Assembly: GCA_963971225.1 (NCBI GenBank)
Contig: OZ020269.1
Coordinates: 19,590,921-19,654,920, forward strand
Direction: 5' to 3'
Source: Melieria omissa
Taxonomy: Eukaryota > Arthropoda > Insecta > Diptera > Ulidiidae
Length of the DNA: 64,000 nt
Positions 24,216-34,919 of the stretch are shown one piece after another (within the stretch, counting starts at the first letter, position 1; the number at the start of each line of letters is the position of its first letter). The notes beneath the pieces are model-generated. The model had not been told where the DNA came from, did no database searches, and saw nothing but the letters and a program-made list of their open reading frames with translations. Position numbers and translations under genes: made by a program.

Positions 24216-24600
24216 AACTATGATAGAGCTTCAGCTGTCTCGAAGAATAGAGTTAAACTTTAAAGCCTTAAGGTGCATTTACAAACCACGTATTGTACGC
24301 ATCGATGCATTCTATGCAGCTCTCAAAAATCATTAGAATATCAATCAGAATCAGTGTAGTTGTATGGAACCGTGGGGCCTTTAAGACCCAATCATTAGAC
24401 TCTGTTATTTACCTAATTCTTTTGTTTCTCAAAATGTATTGCTTCATTCTGTAGTCTACAGTGGTACATCTAAATATATTTTATATTTTTTAGTAATTCA
24501 AGGAATGCAAATTTTTTAATTTCACATTTAAAGCATGAAATGTATTTGAAATTCAAAACCTTAATGAATTAAAAATTAATTTCATTATCTTGCTTTGAGC
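24216..24600. other. Non-coding sequence, no gene
   Basis: AT-rich; nothing recognised. Confidence 0.3.
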
Positions 24601-24900
24601 CCTTTTCGAAGAATTCATTGCACGTTCCTGCGCTATTAACTGTTTTGGCATTGGGCGCGCACTGCGACGCACCTGTTGTCATTGGGTGCTTGTCGCACTA
24701 GCGCCAGTCTTCGAATTCGCCATGGGACGCGTGCGCACAACAAAAAACGCAGAGCTAGAACTGTGAAAGTGAATTAAGTAAATTCGGGCAAAAAAGTGCG
24801 ATACAAAAACACAAATTCGAGTTTAAATATGAGAAGCTGCAGCAACAACAACAACATACAATTTTTATTATGTGCATAAGTATTGAATTCTATGCCTATC
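24601..24900. promoter_or_regulatory. GC-richer block, candidate alternative leader
   Basis: A GC-richer block with GCGCGC words leads into GAAAGTGAATTAAGTAAAT and CAACAACAACAACA, a texture typical of fly 5' leaders. The ATG at 24721 opens only a 14-codon frame. It may be an alternative non-coding first exon. Weak evidence. Confidence 0.2.
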
Positions 24901-26680
24901 CGCGCAGGTACGCATGGCTCAACTTGTTGGGGGATATTCATTCAATTGTGAGATTTGCAAATTTTGTTGCTTATTTCTGGCTGCTATAAGTGGGAATGTG
25001 TGAGTGTGTGTGTGTTTGGCACAATGAAATAACACTGAACCACTGCATAATTAATATAATTGCAACAAAGGCAACAACAAAAACAGATTTACTTATAACA
25101 AAAACAAAACAACCAAAAACAAAAACAATAAAGCCAACACGCACTCGAATACAACGCGCCAATGTGCAATTAAGTATGAAATCACATACAACAACAACAA
25201 CAACGCCTTACAACTGCTGTGTCCCACTGCAGGCGATTTTAGTGTTTTAACGCAACACCGCAATTGTTGTTGTTGTTCACTTAAAATTTTTTGCTTCAGC
25301 TCCAAAAAGAAGCAAAGCATTTTTAGTAGTGATTTTTAAAACAATTTGTAGTAATTTTTTTTTTTTTTTAGAAAAACAATGTGAAGGGAAATAGTGCGCT
25401 GCAAAAAATGGGTTCAAGGTCATTGCTTAGTTTATTTGCTTTTAGAAAAAAATTCAACCAAATCGGAGCGTGTCGATGCATATTTGCTGGCGCGCCAAAA
25501 GCCCTGACTGAGATTTTAGCTTAGGGGCTTTTTTCAAATTATATCTTGAAGTTTTTTGTTGTTGTTAATATGCTCATTTCATTACTTAAGTGTATTAATA
25601 AAAAAATTATAATCTGAAATTGAAAGTAATATTAAAAAGAAGAGGCATGTTTGTAACAAATGTTTAAGGTTGTTCACGAAAAATGTTGAAGGTTGAGAAA
25701 TTTTTAGTAACTTAAGCTTGCAAGAAATTTCTATTGCCATAAAAATGCTAAATAACACTTTTTTAACCTTTATAAAAACCAGTTTTAGTTGTCTTGTTCT
25801 TTCGCTTTTTTTCGTTTGTTACATTTCTTAGAGCACAAAACAGTGTTTTTTCATTTAATACGTAAAATTGTAACAAGTGAAATTCTATTATTTAGTCTAG
25901 AAAAGCTTCATTTCTAGGCAGCGCAACACCAATCAGAAAAAAGAAAGTGCCTATAGAAAGTCTAGAATGACTAGAATAATAAACAATTAACATATTTGTC
26001 AACAACAACAACATTTGACATCAACATTCTGCTGCAACAATAAATGCCAATCAACACTTGGCAGCTGGTGTGAATTAAATTTCTCGAAGCATACTTTTAG
26101 GCTGCATTAGAAGTAATTGATACAATGTTTATAAGCAACATGTCTATCGGCAATGTGTACAAGATAAATGTTTATAAGCAATGTGTGTAAGCAAAGTGCT
26201 TACAGACATGTTGAGCCACAGCTGCGACGAGGTTATTGCCTTCACCGTGAAATATTTACACAAAAGTAGACGCCTAGCGGTTTGAATATGTTTGTATGTC
26301 GTGTACAAATTGTTATGTTGTGGTTTGTTTCTATGTTCCTTGTTGTATTTTTTTATAAGCACAAAGTTGACCGCACAATTGCGATACAATGTAATGTAAT
26401 TGGAAACTGAAAGTTCATGCAAAAAAGTTGCACATAAACAACACACAGGTTGAGTGCTGTTACTGTTTTATTGTGTCGATAGTAATTGCACAGGTTTTTT
26501 GTTTTGCACTTAGCAAAAAGTTTACAATTAACTTAAGTTTAATGTTGCATTAAATGTATATAGCCAAGCGAACAATCGATTTACTCAACCAGGAGGTAAA
26601 CTAGTCACAGTAAGAAAAATAAACTACAAAAATAAATGTAGAATAAAAAACAATTTCACATTAGATGAGTTTAGTTTTAC
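24901..26680. other. AT-rich sequence, no gene
   Basis: (CAA)n runs at 25190, short direct repeats near 26110-26200 (GTTTATAAGCAA-type), otherwise plain. No gene. Confidence 0.3.
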
Positions 26681-26682
26681 CT

Positions 26683-27632
26683 AAATAAAATAAAATAAAA
26701 TAAAATAAAATAAAATGAAATGAAATGAAAATAAAATAAAATAAAATAAAATAAAATAAAATAAAATAAAATAAAATAAAATAAAATAAAATAAAATAAA
26801 ATAAAATAAAATAAAATAAAATAAAACAACACAAAGTAAAACAAAATAAAATAAAATAAAAAAAATAAAATAAAATAAAATACAAAAATACCATAAAATA
26901 ACATAAAATCAAATTGAATGAAATTAAATGAAATCACATCACATCAATTCCAATCAAATAAAATCAAATCAAATACAATAAAATAATAAAATAAAAAAGT
27001 AAAATAAAAATAAAATAAAATAAAATGAAATAAAATAAAATAAAATGAAATAAAATAAAATAAAATAAAATAAAATAAAATAAAATAAAATAAAATAAAA
27101 TAAAATAAAATAAAATAAAATAAAATAAAATAAAATAAAATAAAATAAAACAAAATAAAACAAAACAAAACCAAATAAAATAAAAGAAAATAAAATAAAA
27201 TAAAATAAAATAAAATGAAATAAAATAAAATGAAATAAAATAAAATAAAATAAAATAAAATAAAATAAAATAAAATGAAATGAAATGAAATGAAATGAAA
27301 TGAAATGAAATGAAATGAAATGAAATGAAATGAAATGAAATGAAATGAAATGAAATGAAATGAAATGAAATGAAATGAAATGAAATGAAATGAAATGAAA
27401 TAAATTAAATTAAATTAAATTAAATTAAATCAAATACAATAAAATAAATAAAATAAAATAAAATAAAATAAAATAAAATAAAATAAAATAAAATAAAATA
27501 AAATAAAATAAAATAAAATAAAGTAAAATAAAATAAAATAAAATAAAACAAAATAAAATAAAATAAAATAAAATAAAATAAAATAAAATAAAATAAAATA
27601 AAATAAAATAAAATAATATAAAATAAAATAAG
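26683..27632. repeat. Pentanucleotide array AAAAT / TGAAA / TAAAT
   Basis: About 950 bp in blocks. AAAAT copies fill most of 26683-27275 except a degenerate gap at about 26885-26990. A pure TGAAA block (25 copies) runs 27276-27400. TAAAT (6 copies) follows at 27401-27430, then AAAAT again to 27632. Adjacent variants are homogeneous within blocks. The long minus-strand frames here are FILFY repeat artefacts. Confidence 0.97.
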
Positions 27633-30358
27633 CTTATGCAAAATAGTAATTTTCTCAAATGTATTCACATTAAATGCTGACCATAACAATTTTCAAATTT
27701 CGCTTTCAATGCGCAGCGCCAAAAATTGCCAAACCGGCACAGCATTAAAATCACGTTTCTGCCAACAACTGCTCCCATATATCAACGACCACAATGGCCA
27801 CCAGTCAATCAGCTCTAACTGACTCTGGGCTCTACATGATAATTCTTTTACGCACCAGAGCAACCACAAAGCTTCCGCGTTCACACGCCTAGCGTGCCCC
27901 CACTAACAACAACCAAAGTTCGCATTGACAACAAAGCTTGAGAAAAGCAATAAGTTGCCTTTGGCAACAAAGTTTTGCGAGTGTTAATAGTTCCAATTAA
28001 ACGGTTTCTTATTGTAATGTGTGATATTTATTATTCTACAATGTGTGCTTCCACACCTTTCATGATTGATTTGATTATATAACATAAAGTTGGGTACACA
28101 CTTCAAAGAATAAAATATTCTAATGAGATAAGTGGAAAACTTCAGACTTTGAGATCAATTGTAAAGTTCATATGGCTGCCTCTGTAAGAGTCGCACTCGG
28201 GATTTTTCTTATATGATTTTTCAACAATTTATGTCACTCAGTATAACGAGAGATTAAAAACAAAATGAATTATTATTATCATAATTTATTGCTCACTTTT
28301 TATGTTCAGCTTCGTTACGGAAACTTAAAAAAAAACACCAAAAAATTTAGTAAATGCTGGTTTTTAATGTAGAATCTTCTAGTGTAGGCAATCAAAAAAT
28401 TTGTGATTCAACTTAAATTCTTTACACGGCATAATGTGCTTATTTCGTTATCAAAATCAGGGTCCCAATAAATGCTTTCAATATATAAAAATACTAAATA
28501 AGTAGTCATACAAAATACAGTAACCAGGTGTAGCAAGGCTCGGCAGGTGTATATGCAAAATTTTTTGTATTGTTTAATGCCTTCATTAGCAATCACTTAC
28601 ACAAAAAGTAATGCAAATCACTTGTGATTTGGCTTTAAATATTAACCATTAATTTCCTAGAAACATTTACTATCAACAAATTCAACAATCTCACAAACAG
28701 CTATGAATCACAGCATTTAACTTGTATCCCTTCTAAACACAACTTTACGCAAAACAATAAAAAAAAACAAACTTGTGATTAGTTGTTTTTGTATTTTTTG
28801 CAATAGCAAACACATTTGAAATGAAAACTAAATTTAGATATAAACAAACAAGTTTTCAGTATGGCCCACTCGGTCGTCTGACGCACTCATCCGTTTCGGG
28901 CAAATCTCGTTTCAGCGCTACGAAACACAAACAAGTAACAACTTTAAATTTGACCAATTTCCAGATATTATGGAATTTTATTTTTTTCAATTAAATGAAT
29001 GGCGCCAACATTTTTCAAATCACTTAGCCAACCCAAAGGTTTGTCAGAATTATATGCAAATTAAATTTTGTCTCCAATGTTTAACTAATATTCCAGCATT
29101 TACTGCACACAAGTAATTGTTTTGTGTTTTTGTTTTTAATTTTACGTATTTAAAATTAAAAAAAACATTCTAAATAATTAGTAATAATAAAAATAATTAA
29201 TAGTTACCTTTCCTTTGCTTAACATAATTACAAATGAATTAGAAAACACGCTGCCAAAGTTCTCCACCTGTTTTGGCAGTGTTCGGTTTATTTTGCGTGA
29301 TATTTCATTGTCTTGTTTTTTTGTTTGTTTTTATATTCTTTCTATGTTTTTTTGCACAATTCGCAAAAGTTATGATGGGTTTACGAATGAATTAAACTTA
29401 AAATCCATTCGCCGAGAAGTAGTTTCAGTGCTGTTTTTTGGACTTACGAGTAGAAATAAAACTGGATTCGCGGAACATGGACAATGCCTGAGCAGTGATT
29501 TTTTTGCATACGAGTATATAAAAAAAATCAGAAATAATTTCAGAAAAAAATATTGGCAATTAGTGATGTAAATTTATATCGCTGTTCATTTGAATTGTAT
29601 ATATTTTCAAATACGTCAAAGATATTTCAAATACTTACATATATTTGCAATCATCATGCAAAAACAATGAACTTTCACATTGCTTAGTCTTCTATATGAT
29701 ATATAAGACATTATGACAGACATCTCAGAAACCCAATTGTGTCTAAAGTCCAAGTAGATGCCCATTTTATAGCAATAACAAGATTTGCAAAAAAGTTATT
29801 CGGCAGAAAAAACTTTGTAAACAAAAAAATCTTCAAAAGTGTCTACGAAGCGATAATAACTAATGAGTCCATAGTCCGTTTACATAACTCGTAAATTTAC
29901 AATTCAAATGCTGCCCTACAAAATTCCCCTCATGTTTAATTAATAAAAAACAAAAAAGGGTTAAATATAGATACCCAATGACCTACACAGCGTTTAGCAA
30001 ATAACTTTCAATAGCCAAATTATTTGGTTATTCTATTCTCATGTCTAAACCTGACAAAAGACATTTAATTTATGCTAAAGAAAACATAAAAGGATGTTCA
30101 GCATATTTACATATGTTACACGATTGGGTACATAATGTACAGTACATATTAAAGAGCTGCACAAAATTTATATTGGGCACACTTCACTACTGCACAGTAC
30201 TGTCAAGTCCTGTCGCGTTGACAACGAATTCAAATGCTCAATAGTTCTATTCTGCAACAAAGCAAGCACTGCATTATTCGAAAACCTTTTCGCTACATCA
30301 TCGACAGTGCTTGAGTTCTGTTGTGAAGCAAAACATAAAAACAGAAAGCTATAATGAG
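27633..30358. other. AT-rich sequence, no gene
   Basis: No repeat or frame with family resemblance. The longest plus frame (29215-29571) has no ATG in good context and random composition. The interval 27690-27900 is GC-richer but shows nothing specific. Confidence 0.35.
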
Positions 30359-30438
30359 GTTAAGGGGGTGTTCCCGGGTAGAAGTTTGAAAAAATCGATT
30401 TTTTTTTTTGCGTTTTATTGTACCTTATACTATATACT

Positions 30439-33400
30439 GGGGCCTGGGTGCGAGAATACAAGGTAAAGTGTCTGATAGCATTTAACTTGGCGAATGCCAG
30501 CACGATCCTTGTTCCTTTTCAATCCAAGTCGACACACAGCCTCCTCGTGGCGCCCCCTGGATAGCTACGGGCATCCGTCCGTAGTGAGCCGATGTGTGCG
30601 GCGACCCTCCCCGGGTTAAAGGGTTGTGCGTTGGGTTTGGGACCCACCACATAAAAAAGTTATCCAATGAAAAATCCAAACCAGCCTCGGATAAGGACTC
30701 CTCAACTTGATGACGACCGCCGCCTACGTTATAAGGATAACGATTTAAGGATATGTACCTGGAACGTAAGAACACTCTACAGACCAAGGGCAGCGATCCA
30801 GCTGGTAGATGCCCTCGATAAATACAGAGCTGACATCATCGCACTCCAGGAAATGCGATGGACGGGGCAGGGATGCTCGAAAAAAGCTACCTGCGATATC
30901 TACTACAGCTGCCATGAATCCAAGCACGAATTCGGAGTCGGTTTTGCTATTGGCCGGAGACTACGACATCTTGTGTCCAGCTTCACACCCGTCGATGACC
31001 GCCTAGCAATTCTTAGAATCCAGGCTCGATTCCACAACCTAAGCCTAATTTGCGTGCATGCCCCGACGAACGAGAAAGACGAGGAAGTCAAAGACGGCTT
31101 CTACGAGCGCCTTGAGCGAGCATGCGAGCGCTGCCCCCGCCACGACATAAAAATCGTGCTTGGCGACTTTAATGCCAGGGTGGGAAAAGAGGGCGTTTTT
31201 GGCCCGACCGTCGGAAAATACAGCCTCCACGATGAAACCTCAGACAACGGTATGAGGTTAATCGACTTCGCCGCGGCAAGGAACATGGTAGTCTGTAGCA
31301 CCAGATTCCAGCATCGGAACATCCACAAGGCTACCTGGTTATCCCCTGATCAATCAACGCGATCACAGATTGATCACGTTGTAATAGATGGACGGCATGT
31401 TTCCAGTGTGCTAGACGTACGTACGATCCGAGGAGCCAACATCGACTCGGACCATTACCTTGTTGTAGCCAAGGTACGCACGCGCTTATCCGCAGCGAAA
31501 AGCTTGCGTCAACGCACACAGAGAAAGCTGGACGTAAAAAAGCTACAGTCACAGCGGATAGCCAGGAACTTCGCAACTCAACTCTCACTCCAGCTTACGA
31601 AAAGCACTCCTTTGCTCGATAGCGACGTGAACACGCAGTGGAATACTATCGCCTGCTGCATGCGTTCGACAGCCGAAGCGACGATTGGCTATTTCCGCGA
31701 GACGCGCAACACGTGGTACGACGACGAGTGCCGAGACGCCACCGCAATGAAAGACGCAGCATACAGAGCCACCCTGCGGATGGCCGCAACGAGAGCCACA
31801 ACGGAGCGATACCGTGAGGCAAGGAGGGAAGAGAGACGTCTTTTCAGGCGCAAGAAACGGGATGTGGAAAGACGCGAGTGCGAGGAGCTTGAGATGCTGG
31901 GAGACAGGAATATGACCCGAAAATTCTTCCAACAGGTCAAGCGCCAGACAAATGGTTTCAAGCCCGGGGTCAGTTCTTGCAAGGACGAACACGGTAATCT
32001 GGTGACAGATGTCCAGAGCATGCTTGGGTTATGGAGGGATCACTTCTCGCAGCTGCTTAACGGTGGATCTAGTGGCGTAGATGAAGCTGAAACCGAACCC
32101 CCATTCGCTGACGATGGGATCGTCATACCACCACCCGATCGTAATGAGGTACGAATAGCAATAACGCGGCTCAAAAACAACAAGGCCGCCGGAGCCGACG
32201 GCCTGTCGGCTGAGCTATTCAAAGCTAGAGGCGAGGAACTGACAAGCCGCATGCATCAGCTTCTTTGCAAGATATGGTCGGAAGAAAGCATGCCAAACGA
32301 CTGGAACCTGAGTGTGCTCTGCCCAATCCATAAGAAAGGAGATCCTGCAATCTGCGCTAACTACCGCGGGATCAGCCTGATCAACATCGCATATAAGGTT
32401 CTATCCAGCGTGTTGTGTGATAGACTGAAGCCCATCGTCAACAAACTGATTGGACCTTATCAGTGTGGCTTCAGACCTGGTAAATCCACCATCGACCAGA
32501 TCTTCACAATACGCCAAATCCTAGAGAAGACCAAAGAAAAGCAGATCGACACGCACCACCTTTTCGTCGACTTTAAAGCCGCTTTTGATAGCACGAGTCG
32601 GAGTTGCCTCTACGCCGCCATGTCTGATTTTGGTATCCCCGCCAAACTGATACGGCTGTGTAAAATGACGTTGAACACCACAACTAGCTCCGTCAGAATC
32701 GGGAAGGACCTCTCCGAGCCGTTTGATACCAAGCGAGGGTTCAGACAGGGCGACCCCCTTTCGTGCGACTTTTTCAACCTCCTGCTGGAGAAAATTATAC
32801 GCGCTGCGGAGCTGAACCGCGCTGGCACTATTTTCCACAAAAGTGTCATGCTACTGGCATATGCCGACGATATCGACATCGTTGGCCTCAACAGCCGTGC
32901 CGTATGTTCAGCGTACTCCAGTCTAGAGAAAGAAGCGAGCAAAGTTGGTCTTGCGGTGAACGAGGGCAAGACAAAGTACCTCCTGTCAACACACAAAGAG
33001 TCTTCGCGTCTTGGACAACACGTCACTGTTGGCAGCCGTAATTTTGAAGTGGTAAAGGACTTTGTCTATCTTGGTACCAGCGTCAACACCAACAATGACG
33101 TCAGCCTGGAGATCAAGCGGAGAATAACTCTTGCCAACAGGTGCTACTTTGGGCTCAGTAGGCAGATGAGAAGTAGGGCCCTCTCTCGACGAACAAAACT
33201 TACGCTCTACAAGGCACTTATCATCCCCGTCCTCTTATATGGTGCAGAGTCCTGGACGTTGTCGACCACCGATGAACGTGCCTTGAAAGCATTCGAGAGA
33301 AAGATACTCCGCAAAGTCTTCGGTCCGCTCCGCGTGGGTGATGAGTACCGTATACGATGGAACAACGAGCTGTACGAGCTATACAGGGACATGGACATAG

Positions 33401-33674
33401 TCAAGCGCATAAAAATGCAGCGGTTGCGCTGGCTTGGCCATGTTGCCCGTATGCCTGAAGATGCTCCGGCGAGGCGAGTCTACGAGACGGTACCCTCAGG
33501 TGGACGCCGCGGAAGAGGACGTCCTCATCTACGTTGGAAAGACCAAGTGTCGCAGAACCTGTCTGCGCTTGGAATTTCCAACTGGCGTCAGCAAGCACAG
33601 GACAGAACCGGCTGGCGCGCTCTTTTGGATTCGGCCAAGACCGATAAACGGTTGTAGCGCCAGCTAAGTAAGTA
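30439..33674 (+). mobile_element. Full-length RTE-type LINE
   Basis: A 3.24-kb non-LTR retrotransposon bounded by a perfect 12-bp target duplication, ATACTATATACT (30427-30438 and 33675-33686). It starts GGGGCCTGGG, has a GC-rich leader of 228 bp, one uninterrupted ORF, and an 18-bp 3' end of the form AGCTAAGTAAGTA. Very short 3' ends in a simple repeat are typical of the RTE clade. Its GC content is far above the surroundings. An intact ORF with an undecayed duplication indicates recent insertion. It lies in the same orientation as the presumed host gene. Confidence 0.92.
30667..33657 (+). CDS. RTE endonuclease/reverse transcriptase polyprotein
   Basis: 996 codons from ATG 30667 to TAG, uninterrupted. 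The N-terminal third is an apurinic-like endonuclease. TWNVRTL (Asn33), ALQEMRW (Glu62), VLGDFNARVG (about 161-170) and the closing DSDHYLVVAKV near 262 are all intact. A basic linker follows, rich in RREERRLFRRKKRD. The reverse transcriptase then shows NNKAAGADGLSAELFK, FVDFKAAFDS (about 632-641, first catalytic Asp), RGFRQGDPLSCDFFNLLLE and LLAYADDIDIVG, with YADD at 732-735. The C-terminus has the RTE-typical RLRWLGHVARMPEDAPARRV and GRRGRGRPHLRWKD passages. Length, domain order and lack of an RNase H domain match RTE. No residue essential for nicking or DNA synthesis is missing to my eye. Open frames on the opposite strand in this interval are shadows. Confidence 0.96.
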   Translation: MKNPNQPRIRTPQLDDDRRLRYKDNDLRICTWNVRTLYRPRAAIQLVDALDKYRADIIALQEMRWTGQGCSKKATCDIYYSCHESKHEFGVGFAIGRRLRHLVSSFTPVDDRLAILRIQARFHNLSLICVHAPTNEKDEEVKDGFYERLERACERCPRHDIKIVLGDFNARVGKEGVFGPTVGKYSLHDETSDNGMRLIDFAAARNMVVCSTRFQHRNIHKATWLSPDQSTRSQIDHVVIDGRHVSSVLDVRTIRGANIDSDHYLVVAKVRTRLSAAKSLRQRTQRKLDVKKLQSQRIARNFATQLSLQLTKSTPLLDSDVNTQWNTIACCMRSTAEATIGYFRETRNTWYDDECRDATAMKDAAYRATLRMAATRATTERYREARREERRLFRRKKRDVERRECEELEMLGDRNMTRKFFQQVKRQTNGFKPGVSSCKDEHGNLVTDVQSMLGLWRDHFSQLLNGGSSGVDEAETEPPFADDGIVIPPPDRNEVRIAITRLKNNKAAGADGLSAELFKARGEELTSRMHQLLCKIWSEESMPNDWNLSVLCPIHKKGDPAICANYRGISLINIAYKVLSSVLCDRLKPIVNKLIGPYQCGFRPGKSTIDQIFTIRQILEKTKEKQIDTHHLFVDFKAAFDSTSRSCLYAAMSDFGIPAKLIRLCKMTLNTTTSSVRIGKDLSEPFDTKRGFRQGDPLSCDFFNLLLEKIIRAAELNRAGTIFHKSVMLLAYADDIDIVGLNSRAVCSAYSSLEKEASKVGLAVNEGKTKYLLSTHKESSRLGQHVTVGSRNFEVVKDFVYLGTSVNTNNDVSLEIKRRITLANRCYFGLSRQMRSRALSRRTKLTLYKALIIPVLLYGAESWTLSTTDERALKAFERKILRKVFGPLRVGDEYRIRWNNELYELYRDMDIVKRIKMQRLRWLGHVARMPEDAPARRVYETVPSGGRRGRGRPHLRWKDQVSQNLSALGISNWRQQAQDRTGWRALLDSAKTDKRL

Positions 33675-34344
33675 ATACTATATACTATCACCCCCCAAAG
33701 TCGTTTTTCAATCCGCAAACTCAGTACCCACTTTTTTGCATGTTAATTGAAGAAATCTCAGCTCGCCGAAAAGTCATGTCGACATTTTTTGTACTGGCCG
33801 ATAACTTTTCTCAGCAACTATGAGAGGTATCGACTTGAAATTTTGGGAAAATGTTCTAGATAGTTTTCATTGGATGCTAAACCAAAGTTTTCATCAAAAA
33901 ATTATTGTTAAATATATTTTCAAGCACTCTAAAGGTAAAAAAAGGTGGCAAAACTGGACAATTCTTTTTCATATGACCGTTATTTTGTTTCTAATCAACA
34001 TTTTGACTAAAACTGTGGTTTAGCATCCGCGGAATTTATTGCAGATTAATAATTACATACCCATTTCTGTTTCAGATTACTGGTTCCCGAAATTTCTTAT
34101 CGGCCAGCAGTCAAAATCAGCGTGACAAGGTCACATTGACCACTGAAAATTTGTACTTAGAAAATAAAATTTTTTTACACAAATATGAGTTTCTGTTCTC
34201 CAAATAATAAGGAACAACAAGCAAAAAACCAGAATATTGCATGTTGCCTTGTAGCTCCAAAATATTTTTTTGAAAAACAGCCTAAAATCGGCATTCTAGA
34301 CGGGAACACTCCCTTAAGTAACGGTAAATCACAGCAAGTACACC

Positions 34345-34470
34345 GAGTGAAGCAGAACTTCTACTTCACACCGAGTGAAGTAGAACTTCTACTTTACACC
34401 GAGTGAAGTAGAAATCCTACTTCACACCAAGTGAAGCAGAACTTCTTCTTCACACCGAGTGAAACAGACT
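34345..34470. repeat. 28-bp tandem repeat with internal palindrome
   Basis: About 4.5 copies of CACACCGAGTGAAGTAGAAC followed by TTCTACTT. Within the unit GTGAAGTAGAA and TTCTACTTCAC are inverted around a single C, an 11-bp perfect palindrome. Later copies carry single changes (AATCC, ACCAAG, TTCTTC). Confidence 0.85.
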
Positions 34471-34633
34471 TAAATAAATATCGAAAAAACACGTTTTAAA
34501 CCTGCGTTTTTTTTACATTAATGTTGTTGTAATGCTTGAAATGCAGCCCAGATTCCATACAAAATACCAAAAACAAACATTAGCTACTCCGATCGTGCAA
34601 AACAAAACACCGTATGCTTGAAAATGTTCTATT

Positions 34634-34750
34634 TCAGTGCTTCACTTCAGTCTTGTTCTACTTCAGTGTTGTTCTACTTCAGTGTTGTTCTACTTCAGTG
34701 TTGTTCTAATTCAATGTTGTTCTACTTCAGTGTTGTTCTATACTTCAAGG
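34634..34750. repeat. 16-bp tandem repeat
   Basis: About six copies of TTCTACTTCAGTGTTG. It shares TTCTACTTCA with the 28-bp repeat 200 bp upstream, so the two arrays may have a common source. Confidence 0.85.
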
Positions 34751-34919
34751 TGCATTGAAGTTCTATTGTCGTTTCGTGCAGTATTCGTATGAATATCAAA
34801 AGCTTTCTTCACTGCAGTGCTTGTTTTGTAGTGAAAGTGAAGAAGAGCGACAGTATTTGAAAGCACAGGGATGGCTTGCAAGTCATTTTATAGTGCTTGC
34901 GCCGCTCTTTAGTAGATAC

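Larger units (their letters stand above)
30364..34313. mobile_element. TTAA-flanked element split by an RTE insertion
   Basis: Ends are inverted: GGGGGTGTTCCCGGGTAGAA at the left and GGGAGTGTTCCCGTCTAGAA read inward from the right (17 of 20 match). TTAA flanks both (30360-30363 and 34314-34317), the piggyBac signature. Removing the RTE LINE and one copy of its target duplication leaves about 700 bp (30364-30438 joined to 33687-34313) with no transposase. It is therefore a non-autonomous element older than the LINE. Confidence 0.65.

Noticed and set aside
24205..24220. CCTAACCTAACCTAA as telomere-type repeat (also 8041, 54354, 55105, 63970)
   Set aside because: Flies lack TTAGG telomeres and the runs are two to three units long beside LINE-like sequence; more likely retroelement ends.
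26661..27689. Six long minus-strand frames
   Set aside because: Artefacts of the AAAAT/TGAAA array.
30482..33718. Many frames overlapping the LINE ORF on both strands
   Set aside because: Shadows of the 996-codon frame, with no motif of their own.
34340..34750. CRISPR-like array
   Set aside because: Units are directly adjacent without unique spacers, and the genome is eukaryotic.
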